Below, piece by piece: positions 60,149 through 64,000 of a stretch of DNA of 64,000 bases (its first letter is position 1; each line of letters begins with the position of its first letter). The position numbers and the translations under genes are program-made. Origin of the DNA: Sipunculus nudus (lineage: Eukaryota; Annelida; Sipuncula; Golfingiida; Sipunculidae); the NCBI GenBank assembly GCA_026874595.1, contig CM049313.1, positions 40,764,659 through 40,828,658 on the forward strand, read 5' to 3'. The notes under the pieces were generated by a model, which saw nothing but the letters and a program-made list of their open reading frames with translations, did no database searches and was not told where the DNA came from.

Positions 60149-61169
60149 GTATATCAAAGAACATTTATGAAATATTACCTTTATATTCCAAACCTCTTAC
60201 ATATTAAATCAATATTTGAATTTATAATTACATTGAATACATAAATTCAAATGACAAATAGGAAAAAATTTCTAAAAGCAAACTGAGTAAAGTCAAGTGT
60301 ATCTGAAAAAACATAGCGAAAAAAGTTTGCTTTACAACGCCAGAAAGCAATCATGAAGCGTTAAATGCTCAAAGCGAGGCTGGTGTTAAATAACTATTGC
60401 TTATCTAAGCACCATAACATGTTTCTCTGTAGAAAACTTAAATACGTCCAACAAGGATCTTCCTGGCATCCCGTGTGCACATATAAACAGACTAACAAGC
60501 AAACATAGAAACTACCTAGAAACACCTTGCCTTTATTGATTGGCAATGTTATTTTTAGACACGGAGCTTCACGCCAGCTGTTGTCTACAGGCATGTTGGT
60601 TGAAAGAACATTGATTTGGAAGCAGATTTAGCACAATTATTTACATATGGAATAATTTAGTAAACTTGGTAACCTACTGTTCCTCTGTATGTAGCTAATA
60701 AGACTGACCTACATTAAATACCGAGCCATGTAATAGAAATTCCCTCTGGTCAGACAAATTGTCATAGAGGAGGGGTGAGGAATAAAGAATAAAGATACTT
60801 AGTAATAAATAGTATTACTTAGATTATAAAGGCACACAACTGACAAAGTTGCCCTTTACTGTACCTGTATGTGTACCTGTGTAATAGACGTGGCTCTGGG
60901 TTGCATGGTAACGTTTTGAAAGTGAAAGTTTTTTTATTGACTGAATGAATTTATTTTTCGTTATATGTATTAAAACAATACATATGTGTTTTACGTGATC
61001 GTCATAAATGTAAGAGATATAAATATGACAATAAGTGATTACAGGACATATAAACAAGGCAATTAAGAATACGCACATTAATATTTTAAGTTCCAGATTG
61101 TCTGAAGGTTTGCCCTAACATCAACAGACGTGGTCTTTTTACCGTTAGAGATAAAAAACGTGTTCTTAG
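60149..61169. other. Segment between candidate exons b and c
   Basis: AT-rich, intron-like; nothing recognised. Confidence 0.4.
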
Positions 61170-61329
61170 TACCTTTTTAGAACGACTGTGAGGAGATATA
61201 CGCCGGAATTAGCAGTACAAATTGAAAGGAAATTGCCTTCCTCTCAAACCACTGAAGTCCTTTTACCCAGGCTGGCTCTGAACCTGAGCGCTGAGGAAAG
61301 ACAAGTTCAGAAGAAATGTTTCGGTGATG
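61170..61329 (+). CDS. Candidate coding exon c, unrecognised gene
   Basis: Between GTTCTTAG and GTAGGC, 53 codons read YLFRTTVRRYTPELAVQIER, KLPSSQTTEVLLPRLALNLS and AEERQVQKKCFGD. Phase 0 at its start fits candidate exon b. Amphipathic, charged composition looks like protein. Not recognised. Confidence 0.4.
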
Positions 61330-61662
61330 GTAGGCCGTGTTGCGAAATAATCATTCTCAGCAAATCAGAAATCTACATATAATATCCAACAAACATGATT
61401 TCAGTGAATCGATTACAAATAGTACTAGATGAAAAAGAGAAAATTCATAAAATATAAATGCAAACGCATCTACAAATGTTTTAATATTTAAACTCCTTAT
61501 GGGTTCTTCATATGCAACAGGATTTAAGTTTTATATAATTTTTATTAATATGTTTTACGTCAGGATGCATATTCATATATGACTGACTACTGACACATAA
61601 GCCTCAAGGCTTTCATATAATACTTGTTATGGAATTGCATTAATACTTCATAACTGCACTTG

Positions 61663-61716
<54 letters not shown>

Positions 61717-63033
61717 TGGAAAATTTATAAAAAGATCACTTGGGTCAACATAAGTGGCTCCACCTGCCTGTTACGTCGACACGCCCCTCACCAACACCAG
61801 GCACGTGACATTTTATGCTCATGGCCGCAGCAATAAAATATTGGCTAACGGACACCACCTACAGAACAATAATGCTTCTAGGTCGAGCGGTAACGCTTGT
61901 GTCCTTTCAAAATGCAGTCAGCCCGCCGCTGACGATTAAATTATCATGACTACAGCTCAGATGACTATCAGTACTGGATCAACTGCATTTTGTCGAATTA
62001 TTTCGTTATTGATAGAACCAGAACCAGTGTTAATTGAGTATATTTATAATCGATTACATTGGTTTCATTTGCTATTTTGTATGCACATGCAAAGAAGTGG
62101 TAATATCTGGATTATAATGTCAATCTGTTCAAACACTCGAAAACGGGTTTCAAAATAGCAACGACCGTTTAAACTAATTTTTGAGCAGCAGTTAAACAGT
62201 GACAACAACCGTGTGGTAAATTTAACCTTTCAGAATAATCAATGTCATAATTGTCATTAGTTTGCGTTTTCAGTTAAGATGCCAGAGTTTGTATGTGTTG
62301 TCTCTGTACTCACATGATATAGAAGTTACCTGAAATAATCGATTATAAACAATCGCTGGTCACATATCTTTCATTCATACAAAATGATTTAAAACAATAT
62401 CCAAACACAATATCATCCATTAAAGAAATACTGAAGGGACATAATAATGGCAGTTTAAGTAACATGTGACATGTGCTGAATTAGTATGTAAATAATAAAG
62501 GTTTCATGTTTATGAAAAAAAAAAAATTCAATATTTCTTTATTTGTTATTTGCATTGCAACAACGTAAAATATACCAATGAAAGGAGAAATGAACACATA
62601 CGACGACAGTATATATTACGCCGGTGAGGCAGATCAGTGAGAAACTATCAAGTGTGGGACATTTATCATCAAATTATCTCATTTGTTTAGCAAAGGTTTA
62701 TCGCACAGTTCATGAAAAAGTAAAAAAAGTGATACATTTGTGGGTACGATTAAAGATTTAAGTAATTACTGATGTAGTTTAAAGACAGTATCGAAAAAGA
62801 AGAATATTGCTTTACTCTTTTACTTATTAGTGAATCCATGTTTTCTCTATGCCCCTTAAGTTTAACTCATAAACAAAAGTATGACCTTCCTGTTTTCGAG
62901 CGGGCGACTGCTGTATTGTTTTATACGGTCATATTGTTTTTTTTCAGAAGTATATGATAAAACAGAGGGGGAGATACCGAGATTCTAGGTACCTGTGAAG
63001 ATGCCAAAATTATGGTTATTATTGGACTTATAA
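61330..63033. other. Unannotated segment
   Basis: (TA)n at 61663-61714. A frame at 61754-61939 (HVTFYAHGRSNKILANGHHL) is GC-richer than its surroundings, but its phase does not fit candidate exon c. Confidence 0.4.
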
Positions 63034-63373
63034 GGCCAAAATAAAAAAAAAGGTATGGTTCTCAGGCACTTTTTTGAGAAATCAATGCGGGCAGGTGCTT
63101 TTTTTTTTAAATTTTAATGTTTTTGGCATGTTTCGATAAAAATTTCAAATGATAAGGGAAAAGCATGATAATAACAATTTTTTTTTGCTAAACAAGTAAA
63201 GGCAATACATAAAAAGGAAATTGTATTGTTTTATTTTCTTGAAAGAAATGTCGGAGCGGCAACAGCTCAAAATTGGAAAGTTTCTATTGAAATCAAAATA
63301 AAAATTTTCGATGCGGGGGTTTTAAGTTGATGCGGGCGGTGCCTGAGAACCATACCATTTATTTTTTTTGCCC
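63034..63373. mobile_element. Harbinger-like MITE, second copy, inverse orientation
   Basis: Ends GGCCAAAATAAAAAAAAAGG and (reverse complement) GGGCAAAAAAAATAAATGGT, both with GGTATGGTTCTCAGGCAC-like subterminal sequence, flanked by TAA (63031-63033, 63374-63376). The interior matches 56600-56879 on the opposite strand. Confidence 0.85.
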
Positions 63374-63376
63374 TAA

Positions 63377-64000
63377 AGTTCTTTATTAAAAATTTCCCCG
63401 AATGATAATCAACGCCTTTTTAGGACAATACAACAACAACTAGTTTTATTTAGGAACAAGAAGGCCTAGGCCTATAGATCCAATTGAGTATACAAATCTT
63501 CTTACATTTAAACAGCTGTGACATAATGAAACATAATTAACATATTTGTATGTGTACTGGCGGCGTTTATCACACAATTATAACTTCATTGTTTTTACAT
63601 CAAATACCTTGCAATTTCTTTTAATAACTCAAAACTGTAAATGAAATTACTAATGTATATAACACAAAAAGCAAAATAAAATAAATAAATTAACTAAATG
63701 AAAACATGAAACAGTTTTGTTTCTCTTTTCCCTTTTACTTACAACATCCGGTGTATTTTCAAGGTATATTGGAAGTGGATATTCTGTAATGGAAAACATT
63801 ACAGGAGGTTACAATAATAATTGTAAATTACCTGAATGACCATCACAATTGCTATTTTTCAGGACATAAATATACACTACAATCCAGTCGTTATTCAATA
63901 AATTAATGATCTATTAAAGATAAACCCTTTTATTGCCTATGTTTATTAAAAAAAAAGTCATTTCATATAATTTTCTCTTAATTTAAAACCATGATATACA
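63377..64000. other. Unannotated right edge
   Basis: AT-rich, nothing recognised. Confidence 0.5.

Overview
The window is animal nuclear DNA: AT-rich, intron-rich with GT-AG junctions, and full of microsatellites, minisatellites and non-autonomous transposons. The repeat families (elements starting TAGCTCAGCTGACT with GTCTGTCCGTC runs, and a roughly 180-bp-core element opening ATGCCCCCGCC) and the protein content suggest a mollusc, probably a bivalve. That assignment is inference from repeat style, not a database match.

Left half (911-29018, + strand): one large gene, a membrane-anchored furin-type proprotein convertase of the PCSK5/PC6 or insect Furin-2 class. I reconstructed 21 exons with compatible splice phases that join into one open frame of 1198 codons plus a stop. 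In order they encode the S8 catalytic domain from just before the catalytic Asp (Asp31, His73, oxyanion Asn175 and Ser249 in fragment numbering), the P domain with RGD, a Ser/Thr/Pro-rich linker, about ten furin-like Cys-rich repeats, one transmembrane helix and a short tail with a YHLV sorting motif. The signal peptide, prodomain and first catalytic exon(s) lie to the left of the window.

The introns carry five tandem arrays, four of them next to a splice site. In three the repeat unit contains the flanking splice junction itself, including about 60 copies of an AG|GT acceptor/donor at the exon D acceptor and about 11 copies of the exon T donor. Intron 11 holds three mobile elements nested inside one another, each inner one ending CTAG and inserted in a T run. 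Intron 15 holds a 1.56-kb TIR element.

Middle (29019-43000): probable 3' UTR or flank, an inverted-repeat element with a 500-bp tandem duplication, four minisatellites or microsatellites, and a 4.7-kb composite element (38308-42993) rich in nuclear-receptor half-sites.

Right (43000-64000): no gene I can name. There are two transposons sharing CAG...GGATCC ends with 5-bp target duplications, two Harbinger-like MITEs with TAA duplications, a decayed CR1/L2-type LINE, a tRNA-derived SINE, a 35-bp minisatellite, and three phase-compatible open segments on the + strand (53482, 60044, 61170) that may be exons of an unrecognised gene. All calls come from reading the sequence; no search was run.
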